Numbered from the stretch's first letter, positions 1 to 8,525 are shown. The stretch is 26,967 nt of DNA from Allomuricauda sp. (GCA_028289745.1 JANQOD010000303.1:1-26967), one strand, 5' to 3'. The notes: generated by a model from the sequence alone, not told the origin. Program-made: numbers and translations.

Positions 1-1
1 A

Positions 2-442
2 GAGATCCGCTCGGCTACCCACAGGTTGGTAAAAGATAGAAAAACCCTGTTGCTGCAAAAGTTTGATGAAGACAGGGCGGGCACTTACGAGATTTCAGAG
101 GCCCAAAAACATATTCGAGCGCCTTTTGCCATGCAAATTGAAAAAGTCGCCGAAGTGGGGGAAACAGCCCCGAATATGCTCTATGTTGATAAGGAAACGT
201 TAAACTATCCGTTATTGATAAGAAAGTGGCAAAAAGGCGACTATTTTTATCCGTTCGGAATGAAAGGAAAAAAAAAGATCGGCAAATTTTTCAAGGATGA
301 AAAAATTGACATCCTTGCCAAACAAAAACAGTGGCTCTTGTGTTCTGGCCAAGAAGTTGTCTGGATTATCGGCAAAAGGGCCGATGAACGGTTCAAGATT
401 ACCGATAGAACAAAGAGTATTATAAAGTTTACCCTTCTATGA
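2..442 (+). CDS. tilS: tRNA(Ile)-lysidine synthase, C-terminal part (5' end outside window)
   Basis: TilS uses ATP to attach lysine to C34 of the CAU-anticodon tRNA-Ile, so that it reads AUA codons. Only the C-terminal 146 codons are present. The reading frame is open from base 2, so the gene begins upstream of the window, and the N-terminal ATP-pyrophosphatase domain cannot be checked. The visible part matches the TilS C-terminal substrate-binding domain: 'PLLIRKWQKGDYFYPFGMKG', then 'KKIGKFFKDEKI' and the closing 'VVWIIGKRADERFKIT', a pattern I recognise from Bacteroidota TilS. The stop codon overlaps the next start in an ATGA arrangement (439-442), which suggests translational coupling to the DsbD-type gene. 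Assignment is by recognised motifs; the partial state is certain. Confidence 0.9.
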   Translation, partial: EIRSATHRLVKDRKTLLLQKFDEDRAGTYEISEAQKHIRAPFAMQIEKVAEVGETAPNMLYVDKETLNYPLLIRKWQKGDYFYPFGMKGKKKIGKFFKDEKIDILAKQKQWLLCSGQEVVWIIGKRADERFKITDRTKSIIKFTLL

Positions 443-2427
443 AGCGATCGTTATTGGTATTTTGCTTTTTGACCTTGGTCTGGTCGGTGGCTTTTTCGCA
501 ATCTGACAAAGAACCCGTGTTGTGGAGCCACGAAGTCGATAAAATTTCCGATACCGAATACAAATTGGTCTTCAAGGGCAAGATTGCCGACGGTTGGCAC
601 GTATATTCACAATATACCGCAGAGGGCGGATCGTTGCCAAGCGAGTTTTCTTTTGAAAGATCGGGCGAGGACTATGCACTGGTCGGAAAGACCGAAGAGA
701 GCGAGACCATTACCGAATACAGCGATATTTTCGAGGTCGATGAAACTTTTTTCAAGAAAGAGGCCGTTTTTACCCAGCGCATCAAACTGTTCAGGGCCGA
801 AGTCAACCAGATTACGGTGAACCTGTTCTATCAAGTTTGTAAAGAAGTCTGTATACCAAAAGATGAACTGTTCCAGATTTCCTTGGATGGCAGCGCGATC
901 ACCAAGACAAGCCAAGAAATTGACGAGCACAGTCAGGCGATGGCCGCCGACTTGCATCTCGACCTAAAAAACAAAGAATTGTTGACACAGGGTACATTGA
1001 ACGCTTCGTCGGGCAATAATGCCATTTGGATGATTTTTGGCCTAGGGTTTTTGGGCGGTCTCATCGCCTTGTTGACCCCCTGCGTGTTTCCGTTGATCCC
1101 ATTGACGGTGTCATTTTTTACCAAGCATACGGGCAACCGCTCAAAAGGTATCAAAAGTGCATTGCTCTACGGTTTTTTCATCGTATTGATATACTTTCTG
1201 TTAAGCCTGCCCTTTCATCTTTTTGATTCGGTCGATTCGCAGATTTTGAATACCATTTCGACGAATATCTGGCTCAACCTGTTTTTCTTTGCCATTTTCG
1301 TGTTCTTTGCCTTCTCGTTTTTCGGTTATTATGAACTGACCTTACCGAGTTCTTGGGCGAATAAAATGGACAGTATTTCGAGCAAGGTCGGTGGGGGCCT
1401 GGGTATCTTTTTCATGGCGCTTACCTTGGCGATCGTCTCATTTTCGTGCACCGGACCCATTCTCGGAGGGCTGTTGGGCAGTACCACTTTGGCACAGGGC
1501 AGTGTGGCGACCAACCTTTCTTCTGCCATGACGGGTTTTGGTCTCGCGCTGGCGCTACCATTCGCTCTTTTTGCACTGTTTCCGACATGGCTCAGTTCGT
1601 TGCCAAAATCTGGTGGCTGGATGACGACCGTAAAAGTGGTACTTGGTTTTTTAGAGTTGGCCTTGGCGTTTAAGTTTTTGAGCAAATCAGACCTAGTGGG
1701 CAATTGGGGATGGCTCAAACGCGAGATTTTTGTGGCCATCTGGATTTTGATTTTTTTGTTGCAAGCGCTCTATCTATTTGGAAAAATCAAGTTTCCGAAC
1801 GACATCATTCCCAAAAAACTGGGGCTTGGTAGAGTATCCTTCGCCGTGTTGACCTTAGCTTTTATGATTTATCTGATTCCGGGCCTGACCAATACCGAGC
1901 ATAGCCGCTTGGGACTTCTGAGCGGGATACTTCCCCCAGAGTTCTACAGTGTTTATGAAAAGGAAAACGATTGCCCACTAGGTTTGGTGTGCTATAAAGA
2001 TTTTGAGCAAGGTTTGGCAGCGGCCAAGGCCCAGGGCAAACCCATTTTACTCGATTTTACCGGTTGGGGGTGCGAAAATTGTCGGCGGATGGAGGAAAAT
2101 GTATGGAGCGATCCCAACATCTACCCCATGCTGCGAGATGACTATATCTTGATTTCATTATATGTAGACGATAGAAAAAAGCTTTCGAAAAACGAGCAAT
2201 TTGAATTTCAATATGAGACGGGCCGTATCAAATCGATCAAGACAATAGGACAGAAGTGGGGTACCTTTCAGACCGTGAATTTCAATGTGGCTTCCCAGCC
2301 CTATTATGTGTTGCTTTCTCCAGAGCTGCAGGTGTTGGCCCCAGCGGTACAATATACAGATGTTGAAGCATATGAAGAATGGTTGAGATCGGGCTTGGGC
2401 AATTATGGTGTTGCGCTGCGACGATAA
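439..2427 (+). CDS. dsbD: Protein-disulfide reductase DsbD family (thiol-disulfide interchange)
   Basis: The protein has 662 residues. It carries electrons from cytoplasmic thioredoxin across the inner membrane to periplasmic disulfides. A signal peptide lies at residues 1-20. The N-terminal periplasmic domain (about 22-180) ends with the pair C134/C138 in 'FYQVCKEVCIP'. The hydrophobic central domain (about 195-490) carries the two membrane cysteines typical of DsbD/CcdA: C215 in 'LLTPCVFPLIP' and C337 in 'VSFSCTGPILGG'. The C-terminal thioredoxin-like domain has the CxxC motif C545-E-N-C548 in 'FTGWGCENCRRM'. All three modules of full-length DsbD are therefore present with their redox cysteines. 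The start ATG overlaps the tilS stop. Family members in this phylum are usually annotated as 'cytochrome c biogenesis protein' or 'thioredoxin family protein'. The exact client proteins are unknown. Confidence 0.9.
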   Translation: MKRSLLVFCFLTLVWSVAFSQSDKEPVLWSHEVDKISDTEYKLVFKGKIADGWHVYSQYTAEGGSLPSEFSFERSGEDYALVGKTEESETITEYSDIFEVDETFFKKEAVFTQRIKLFRAEVNQITVNLFYQVCKEVCIPKDELFQISLDGSAITKTSQEIDEHSQAMAADLHLDLKNKELLTQGTLNASSGNNAIWMIFGLGFLGGLIALLTPCVFPLIPLTVSFFTKHTGNRSKGIKSALLYGFFIVLIYFLLSLPFHLFDSVDSQILNTISTNIWLNLFFFAIFVFFAFSFFGYYELTLPSSWANKMDSISSKVGGGLGIFFMALTLAIVSFSCTGPILGGLLGSTTLAQGSVATNLSSAMTGFGLALALPFALFALFPTWLSSLPKSGGWMTTVKVVLGFLELALAFKFLSKSDLVGNWGWLKREIFVAIWILIFLLQALYLFGKIKFPNDIIPKKLGLGRVSFAVLTLAFMIYLIPGLTNTEHSRLGLLSGILPPEFYSVYEKENDCPLGLVCYKDFEQGLAAAKAQGKPILLDFTGWGCENCRRMEENVWSDPNIYPMLRDDYILISLYVDDRKKLSKNEQFEFQYETGRIKSIKTIGQKWGTFQTVNFNVASQPYYVLLSPELQVLAPAVQYTDVEAYEEWLRSGLGNYGVALRR

Positions 2428-2496
2428 TTTTGCAAAACGTTTTTCCTTCCCCTAAAATAGCAGTACTTTTAGTCTAAACAACTTGACTCTACCGAA

Positions 2497-4896
2497 ATGC
2501 GGCTACTCAAAAAAATACTTTGGGTTTTATTGGTTCTTGTCGTTATCATATTTCTAGGGGGCATGATTTTTATGAATACGCTTACCCCCACCTATGAAGG
2601 CGAAAAAGAACTGTCACGACTTGAACAACCTGTTGAGGTCTATTTTGATACCTATGGCATTCCCCATATCTATGCTTCCAATGATGAAGATGCCTTTCGA
2701 GCGTTGGGCTATGTACATGCCCAAGATCGTCTTTGGCAGATGGAATTGCTCAGGCGTGTGGCAAAAGGCGGATTATCTGAAGTATTTGGAAAGGATTTGG
2801 TGAAGACCGATAAATTTTTTCTTTCCCTCGGCATTGATGAGAATACCAAAGAAACAATCGCAAAGCTGAATGGCGACAGTAGAGGGGTAAGGCTTTCGGA
2901 AGCTTATTTAGACGGGGTCAACCAATTTATCAAAGAAGGCCCTACGCCCGTTGAATTCTATTTGACCGGACTTGAAAAAACATCGTTCTCATTGGAAGAC
3001 ATTTACAATGCCGTGGGTTACATGGCCTTTAGCTTTGCCATGGCGCATAAGACCGACCCGCTATTGACCAATATCAAGAATCAGTTGGGTGAAGAGTACC
3101 TCAATGACTTGTTCATAGCCTCTGATACATCAACAGTTTGGATCAAGAACTACAATCAAAAAGAGATGGACTCCATTCCTTTGAACATCGCGGCGATGGC
3201 CAACGAGGCTTTGAAAAGACTGCCCGTTCCGCAATTTGAGGGAAGTAACAGTTGGGTCATTGCCCCTGAAAAGACCAAAAATGGCAAAGTCATTTTGGCA
3301 AACGATCCACACATTGGTTTTGCACAGCCTTCGGTCTGGTATGAGGCACATATCAGTACACCCACCTATGAAAAATATGGCTATCATTTGGCCGGGGTCC
3401 CTTTTCCCTTATTGGGGCACAATAGAGATCTGGCCTACGGCATGACGATGTTCGAGAACGATGATATTGATTTTTACTATGAGCAAGACCATCCGTCAGA
3501 CAGCACAAAATATAAGACAGAAGACGGTTATGGTGACTATGGGTACGTTACCAAGAACATTAAGGTCAAAGATGCTGAAGCAGTATCTTTTACCTACAGG
3601 AAAACAAGACATGGCCCTGTTTTAAATGGTATCGCCGATCAGGTAAGGGGCGAACGGCTCATAGCCATGTCTTGGATTTACACTCAGGTCGATAATAAAA
3701 TATTGGAAGCCCTATACGGTATTACGATGGCCGCTGACATTGAAGAGTTCAAATTGGCCTTACCCAAAATACATGCCCCGGGACTGAATGTGATGTATGG
3801 CGATGCCGAAGGCAATGTGGCTTGGTGGGCCTCGGCAAAGTTGTACCGAATGCCAGATAGTCTTTCCACAAAGTTGGTTTTGGATGGCACTTCGGGCGAT
3901 GAAGAACGGTTAGGATTTCTCGACTTTTCAGATAATCCCCAAGCCGTCAATCCGCCATGGCACTATGTATACTCGGCCAACAATCAACCAGATTCCATTG
4001 CTGGAATGCTGTACCCAGGATATTACTTGCCCGAAAACAGGGCAAAGCGCATTGTACAGCTCTTAGACGACAAAGATGACTGGGACAAGGCATCGACCGG
4101 CCAAATGATTTTGGATGTTACTTCAAGTGTCAACCCTGGTATCGTCTCAGATCTGATCAAGCACATGGAGATGAGTGAATTAAGCGATGAACAAATAAAA
4201 TTGCTCGATCAACTGAAAAATTGGGAAGGTGACTATACATTGGAATCCGTAGCGGGAACCTTTTATCACCGTTCTGAATATTTTGTATTGAAGAACACTT
4301 TTGAAGATGAACTGGGCCCAGAGCAGTTCAAACAGTTTTTGTCAACACATTTCATGAAACGACATATTGCGCCCGGTGCCCGAATGGAAGAAGGTATTTG
4401 GTGGGACGACGTCAACACCCAAGATAAGACCGAGACACGCTATGATATCATACTCAAATCTTTTCAGCAGGCATGGCAGTCACTACAAGAAGATTTCGGT
4501 TCAGATGTAACCCAATGGCAGTGGCAAAAAGTGCATACCGTTGAACACGGGCACCCTATCGGGCAGGTAAAGGCCTTGCGAAAATATTTCAACGTTGGCC
4601 CATATCCGGTATCTGGAACGAGGGAGGTCCTCAACAATATGTCATTTCGCTATGATAGTACACTGTACTATAGGGTCAATTCAGGTCCGTCGACCCGTCG
4701 AATCGTTGACTTTTCAGATATAGAGAACAGCATCAGCATACTGCCCACGGGGCAATCGGGAAACCCGTTGAGCAAGCACTATGACGATCAGGCCGAAATG
4801 TTTGTCAATGGCGAGTTCAGAAAAATGATGATGAATGAAGAGGAAATAAAGAGCGGTTCTGATGACCTATTGGTTCTCATGCCAAAAACGGATTGA
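2497..4896 (+). CDS. Penicillin acylase family protein (membrane-anchored Ntn hydrolase)
   Basis: The protein has 799 residues. This family hydrolyses amide bonds of acylated compounds (beta-lactams, N-acyl-homoserine lactones, acyl-amino acids) after self-cleavage exposes an N-terminal nucleophile. Residues 5-26 form a hydrophobic segment without a clear signal-peptidase site, so the protein is probably exported and anchored. The alpha-chain part includes the 'DTYGIPHIYA' region and 'GYVHAQDRLWQMELLRR', both typical of the family. The autocleavage site is 'EGSNSW': cleavage after G249 would free S250 as the nucleophile. N495 in 'YSANNQPDS' fits the oxyanion-hole Asn of the beta chain. 'VEHGHPIG' near the C-terminus is also a family pattern. 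The natural substrate cannot be told from sequence; quorum-signal acylase activity is possible but unproven. It is separated from dsbD by 69 bp, so it may have its own promoter, although I found no perfect -7 box. Confidence 0.9.
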   Translation: MRLLKKILWVLLVLVVIIFLGGMIFMNTLTPTYEGEKELSRLEQPVEVYFDTYGIPHIYASNDEDAFRALGYVHAQDRLWQMELLRRVAKGGLSEVFGKDLVKTDKFFLSLGIDENTKETIAKLNGDSRGVRLSEAYLDGVNQFIKEGPTPVEFYLTGLEKTSFSLEDIYNAVGYMAFSFAMAHKTDPLLTNIKNQLGEEYLNDLFIASDTSTVWIKNYNQKEMDSIPLNIAAMANEALKRLPVPQFEGSNSWVIAPEKTKNGKVILANDPHIGFAQPSVWYEAHISTPTYEKYGYHLAGVPFPLLGHNRDLAYGMTMFENDDIDFYYEQDHPSDSTKYKTEDGYGDYGYVTKNIKVKDAEAVSFTYRKTRHGPVLNGIADQVRGERLIAMSWIYTQVDNKILEALYGITMAADIEEFKLALPKIHAPGLNVMYGDAEGNVAWWASAKLYRMPDSLSTKLVLDGTSGDEERLGFLDFSDNPQAVNPPWHYVYSANNQPDSIAGMLYPGYYLPENRAKRIVQLLDDKDDWDKASTGQMILDVTSSVNPGIVSDLIKHMEMSELSDEQIKLLDQLKNWEGDYTLESVAGTFYHRSEYFVLKNTFEDELGPEQFKQFLSTHFMKRHIAPGARMEEGIWWDDVNTQDKTETRYDIILKSFQQAWQSLQEDFGSDVTQWQWQKVHTVEHGHPIGQVKALRKYFNVGPYPVSGTREVLNNMSFRYDSTLYYRVNSGPSTRRIVDFSDIENSISILPTGQSGNPLSKHYDDQAEMFVNGEFRKMMMNEEEIKSGSDDLLVLMPKTD

Positions 4897-4907
4897 ACCT
4901 GAAACAG

Positions 4908-4992
4908 CAAAATTCCAAATCTCAAATTCCAAATCTCAAATTCCAAATCTCAAATCCCAAATCCCAAATCTCAGATTTCAAATTTCAAGTTT
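4908..4992. repeat. Tandem 7-bp repeat array (CAAATYY-like, 12 units)
   Basis: Starting 12 bp after the acylase stop codon, twelve head-to-tail units can be read. The first has 8 bp (caaaattc). Then come caaatct, caaattc, caaatct, caaattc, caaatct, caaatcc, caaatcc, caaatct, cagattt, caaattt and caagttt. The first six alternate between two variants, giving a 14-bp higher period; the last three drift. The array is strand-asymmetric (no G until unit 10) and holds no ORF. A small palindrome (aaatct-c-agattt, 4966-4978) sits at the junction of units 9 and 10. The rest of the 265-bp gap (4993-5161) shows no gene. Confidence 0.9.
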
Positions 4993-5161
4993 GTGCAAAT
5001 TCGTTTCCAAAAACCACGATGGTACTTGACGAAGCACCAAGGTAAAGCACATGGTGTGCCGCCATTTTTAAGAACTGTTCGTACTTTGTTGGACAAAATT
5101 TCCTACTAAATTCGCGGTAGAACCCAAAAAGGCATATTTTAGGGCCAAACACTGACTAACC

Positions 5162-6696
5162 ATGCTCATCAAAGTTTTTGGCAGCGCCGTTTTTGGCGTT
5201 GAGGCCCAGACCATAACCGTTGAGGTCAATGTTGACCAAGGCGTTGGCTACCATTTGGTAGGTTTGCCCGATAACGCCATCAAAGAAAGTAATTACCGCA
5301 TAGCCGCGGCACTGAAGAACAACGGATATAAAATTCCAGGTAAGAAAATCACGATCAATATGGCCCCTGCCGATTTGCGCAAAGAGGGATCGGCCTATGA
5401 TTTGACATTGGCACTGGGCATATTGGCCGCTTCTGCACAAATACAGTCAGTAGATATTGAAAAGTACCTGATCATGGGCGAGCTTTCTTTAGATGGAAGC
5501 CTACAGCCCATCAAGGGTGCCCTGCCCATCGCCATCAAAGCGCAAGAAGAAGGTTTCAAGGGGTTTGTCCTTCCCAAGAAAAATGCCAAAGAGGCGGCAA
5601 TAGTTAGCGATTTAAAGGTTTTCGGCGTAGAAAACATCAAAGAGGTCATTGACTTTTTTGATTTGGGGAAGCCTTTAGAGCAGACCATTGTCGATACCCG
5701 TGCCGAATTTTACAAACAGCTTGATTTTCCCGAATTTGATTTTTCAGATGTAAAGGGGCAAGAGGGCATTAAACGCTGTATGGAAATCGCTGCCGCGGGC
5801 GGACACAATATCATCTTGATAGGGCCACCAGGGGCAGGCAAGACCATGTTGGCCAAAAGACTACCGTCAATTTTACCACCCATGACCTTGCATGAAGCAT
5901 TGGAAACCACCAAAATCCATAGCGTTGTCGGAAAAATAAGGGATATAGGATTGCTGAGCCAACGTCCTTTTCGCAGTCCGCACCATACCAGTAGTGCTGT
6001 AGCTTTGGTGGGCGGGGGCAGCTACCCGCAACCCGGAGAGATTTCACTTGCCCATAACGGTGTGTTGTTTTTGGATGAGTTGCCCGAGTTTGAGCGCAAG
6101 GTGTTGGAGGTCATGCGACAGCCGTTGGAAGATAGGGAGGTTACCATTTCAAGGGCCAAGTTCACGGTCACCTACCCAAGTAGTTTTATGCTGGTGGCCA
6201 GTATGAATCCAAGTCCGGGCGGCTATTTCAATGACCCCGACGCTCCTGTGACCTCTTCCCCGGCTGAGATGCAACGCTATTTGGGCAAGATTTCGGGGCC
6301 GCTTTTAGACCGGATCGACATTCATATAGAAGTAACGCCGGTACCTTTCGAAAAACTATCGGAAGACCGAAACGGGAGGGCAGTGTCGAAATACGAAAAC
6401 GGGTCATCGCGGCGAGGGAAATACAGACCGGGCGCTTTGATGGGCTGGATAAAGTACATTATAATGCCCAAATGAACACCAAACAGATTCGGGAGTTCTG
6501 TAAGTTGGACGAGGCCTCTTTGCAACTGCTCAAAAATGCCATGGAACGATTGAACCTATCCGCTAGGGCATACGATCGAATCTTAAAAGTAGCACGAACA
6601 ATTACCGATTTACAGGGTTCTGAACAAATTCAAGGAGAACATATTTCTGAAGCCATACAATATCGCAGTTTAGATCGTGAAGGGTGGTTGGGGTAG
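5162..6696 (+). pseudogene. comM: YifB/ComM-type Mg-chelatase-like AAA+ ATPase, split by a frameshift
   Basis: ComM/YifB is a hexameric helicase that promotes branch migration during natural transformation. The first frame (5162-6475) encodes the N-terminal ChlI-like domain, Walker A 'GPPGAGKT' (residues 221-228), Walker B 'GVLFLDELPEF', and 'PLLDRIDIHIEV'. It then turns into unrelated sequence after 'EKLSEDRNG'. The expected continuation (GSVEIRKRVIAAREIQTG...) is read in another frame from about 6379, through 6472, to the stop at 6696. Restoring one G in the run at 6374-6376 rebuilds a continuous protein of 511 residues, the usual family length. The first frame stops in an ATGA overlap with an in-family Met codon (6472), so the last 74 residues (6472-6696) could in principle be made separately. 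This may be a real mutation or a homopolymer sequencing error. A weak promoter may lie upstream (TTG 5086-5088, then TAAATTCG at 5107-5114). Confidence 0.85.
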
Positions 6697-6698
6697 TG

Positions 6699-7145
6699 CT
6701 ACTTTATAACACGGGTGTTCTCCTTCAACCCCTCGATAATACCCAAAATATTGTTTACGGTATCTTGAAGGTAATATTTGATCACCACATGGGGTATTTT
6801 GATGGTCGTAAAGCCATTTTTAAAGTAGTGCATGGCCTCTTCAAGGTCTTTGATGGCCTGTTCGTGGGTGACCATTTTATATTCTGTATCGATTTCAATA
6901 TTGAGCTTGACCCGTGAAATGGCGATATCGACCATTTTTTTGCCATCCCACCATTCAAGCATGGGGTTGGCCCCAGCTTCTTTCAGTGCGTAGAAAAGCT
7001 GTATCGCCTCAACCGAGGTGCCATGCTCTAAAATAACTTTCTTGATCAATCGGGTATGGCGCGGGCAGAGTTCTACCCCCAATGAATCCATAGATTCTTT
7101 ATGGGCCATGTAGCCGATATCTTTGTTACATTCTTTACAGGTCAT
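6699..7145 (-). CDS. Small protein with Zn-knuckle-like N-terminus and DUF559-like nuclease-fold C-terminus
   Basis: The protein has 148 residues and no certain function. The N-terminus has C3-x2-C6 and C27-x2-H30 ('MTCKEC', 'ELCPRH'), a possible zinc-binding CCCH unit. The C-terminal half resembles the core of DUF559/Vsr-like endonuclease-fold proteins: D73 in 'KMVDIAIS', then 'LNIEID' with E84 and D86, then a helix with D100, then 'GFTTIKIPHVVI' and 'DTVNNILGII'. This is the order D...ExD...D...G-beta-V...TV..I seen in that fold. I recognise the pattern by eye only. The start ATG (7143-7145) is the first in frame, directly downstream of the divergent leader of the NRAMP operon. The gene converges on comM, with stop codons 2 bp apart, so there is no room for a terminator between them. 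A conserved hypothetical without nuclease activity is the alternative. Confidence 0.75.
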   Translation of the reverse strand: MTCKECNKDIGYMAHKESMDSLGVELCPRHTRLIKKVILEHGTSVEAIQLFYALKEAGANPMLEWWDGKKMVDIAISRVKLNIEIDTEYKMVTHEQAIKDLEEAMHYFKNGFTTIKIPHVVIKYYLQDTVNNILGIIEGLKENTRVIK

Positions 7146-7163
7146 GTAAGTAGGTTCGTTTAG

Positions 7164-7198
7164 TTGGTCTTATAAGATTTGGGACTATTATAACTTTG
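7164..7198 (+). promoter_or_regulatory. Bacteroidota promoter for the NRAMP-pxpABC operon
   Basis: A perfect -7 box, TAACTTTG (7191-7198), matches TAnnTTTG. TTG at 7164-7166 gives a 24-bp spacer, one base beyond the usual 17-23. Transcription would begin near 7204, leaving a leader of about 125 nt before the ATG at 7332. The box is oriented correctly and lies in a gene-free region. Confidence 0.55.
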
Positions 7199-7219
7199 AC
7201 ATTTACCGATTCGTATAAA

Positions 7220-7276
7220 ACATCGATGTATGACATGCCACTTTTAGACGAAATGCAAATTTTTAGACGAAATGCA
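7220..7276. repeat. Palindrome and 16-bp direct repeat in the operon leader
   Basis: A 10-bp perfect palindrome, ACATCGATGT, lies at 7220-7229. It is followed by two identical copies of ttttagacgaaatgca at 7242-7257 and 7261-7276 (period 19 bp). A third, decayed copy (ttttt-aaccacaaa) follows at about 7280-7293. All lie downstream of the predicted transcription start and before the NRAMP-like gene, so they could be operators on DNA or a protein-binding site on RNA. Confidence 0.8.
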
Positions 7277-7286
7277 CCATTTTTAA

Positions 7287-7308
7287 CCACAAACCCTCTA
7301 ATTTGTGG
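7287..7308 (+). promoter_or_regulatory. Hairpin in the leader just before the NRAMP-like start
   Basis: CCACAAA (7287-7293) and TTTGTGG (7302-7308) are perfect inverted arms around an 8-nt loop. The stem ends 23 nt before the ATG at 7332. No T-run follows, so it is not an intrinsic terminator. It may be a translational control element or a repressor site. It also covers the GTG at 7305, an in-frame alternative start I consider less likely. Confidence 0.45.
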
Positions 7309-7331
7309 GTCAAACCAACCCAATAGGTCAT

Positions 7332-8525
7332 ATGTTCAAAAAAATAGGTCCGGGAGTATTGGTGGCTGCGGCTTTTGTAGGGCCGGGCACCATTACGGCA
7401 TGTACCCTGGCCGGGGTGGGTTTCGGGCATGCACTGCTTTGGGCGATGCTGTTTTCTGTTTTGGCGACCATGGTGCTACAAGAAATGGCGGCACGATTGG
7501 GTATCGTTACCCAAAGGGGATTGGCCGATGTCATCAAGATAGAACTGACTTCAAAATGGTTCAGAACCTTGGTCATCACCATTATTCTAGGGGCCATTCT
7601 AGTGGGCAATGCGGCCTATGAGGCCGGCAATGTTGGAGGGGCCACCTTGGGCTTGGAAGCATTGTTCGGAAAAGCCTATGGCTCTTATTACCCCACGATC
7701 ATTGGCTTATTGGCCTTTGTATTGCTTTGGCTGGGTAGCTATAAAGCTATGGAGAAAGCCTTCATTGGGCTCATATTTTTGATGAGTGTGTCATTTGTGA
7801 TCACCGCAATTTTGACCAAACCCAATGTATGGAAGGTTTTGAAAGGACTCTTGATTCCCACATTTCCAGACGAAAGCCTGCTAATGATAATTGCCCTTGT
7901 GGGCACTACGGTAGTACCCTATAACCTGTTTTTGCACGCCTCACTGGTCAATGAAAAATGGAAAAGCAAGAACGATTTGAAAACGGCCCGTTGGGATACC
8001 ATACTGTCCATTGGGCTGGGCGGATTTGTCTCGATGTGCATCATTATTGCCGCTGCGGCGATTCCCTCAAAAGAGGTGACGGGGGCCATGGATCTGGCCC
8101 TGGGTCTTGAACCCCTGTTCGGTGATGCCGCACTATATTGTATGGGCATCGGGCTGTTTGCTGCAGGCATCACCTCATCGATAACGGCACCCTTGGCGGC
8201 CGCTTATGTGGCCAATAGCTGTTTTGGATGGAATGCCGATTTAAAGGACAGGCGCTTTCGCGCTGTTTGGATAACGATTTTGGTCTTGGGCGTTTTTTTT
8301 CTTTCATTTGATATCAAACCTATCGAAATCATCAAATTTGCGCAGATCGCCAATGGTGTCTTGCTTCCGGCCATTGCCATACTTTTGGTCTGGATGGTCA
8401 ACAAAAAAAGCGTCATGGGCAACTATCGAAATAACCTGGCCCAAAATATCTTCGGATTTCTTATTATCGCTCTTTCCATAGTATTGGGAGCAAAAAGTAT
8501 CATAAAGGTGTTCGGAACAGTATAG
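7332..8525 (+). CDS. NRAMP-family transporter lacking the canonical metal ligands (YcsG-like)
   Basis: This is a 397-residue inner-membrane protein with about 11 hydrophobic helices and the NRAMP fold signature. The start ATG at 7332 gives 'MFKKIGPGVLVAAAF', which puts the usual 'GPG' near the N-terminus; an in-frame GTG lies 27 bp upstream. Classical NRAMP proteins bind Mn/Fe through Asp and Asn of the helix-1 DPGN motif and Met of the helix-6 MPH motif. Here helix 1 reads G17-P-G-T20 and helix 6 reads V195-P-Y-N198, so all three side-chain ligands are missing. The NLFLHASLV segment after helix 6 is retained. The stop codon directly abuts the pxpA start, so the gene is co-transcribed with 5-oxoprolinase genes, as ycsG is with ycsF-kipI-kipA in Bacillus subtilis. 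Transport of a substrate other than Mn/Fe, perhaps 5-oxoproline, is my inference. Confidence 0.88.
   Translation: MFKKIGPGVLVAAAFVGPGTITACTLAGVGFGHALLWAMLFSVLATMVLQEMAARLGIVTQRGLADVIKIELTSKWFRTLVITIILGAILVGNAAYEAGNVGGATLGLEALFGKAYGSYYPTIIGLLAFVLLWLGSYKAMEKAFIGLIFLMSVSFVITAILTKPNVWKVLKGLLIPTFPDESLLMIIALVGTTVVPYNLFLHASLVNEKWKSKNDLKTARWDTILSIGLGGFVSMCIIIAAAAIPSKEVTGAMDLALGLEPLFGDAALYCMGIGLFAAGITSSITAPLAAAYVANSCFGWNADLKDRRFRAVWITILVLGVFFLSFDIKPIEIIKFAQIANGVLLPAIAILLVWMVNKKSVMGNYRNNLAQNIFGFLIIALSIVLGAKSIIKVFGTV

Noticed and set aside
1329..1739. Long antisense frame opposite the DsbD membrane domain
   Set aside because: It shows no recognisable family and lies fully opposite a well-conserved gene; it is a by-product of that gene's codon use.
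5082..5088. tactttg as the -7 box of comM
   Set aside because: It has one base too few between TA and TTTG. The alternative TAAATTCG at 5107 is also imperfect, so no promoter is listed.
6373..6380. Programmed -1 frameshifting in comM at the 'cgggaggg' stretch
   Set aside because: The frame arrangement does not fit an X-XXY-YYZ slippery heptamer, and the family is normally encoded in one frame. A lost G explains the data more simply.
7305..7331. GTG at 7305 as the NRAMP-like start
   Set aside because: It lies in the 3' arm of the hairpin and adds nine residues (MGQTNPIGH) not expected in the family; the ATG at 7332 gives the usual N-terminus.
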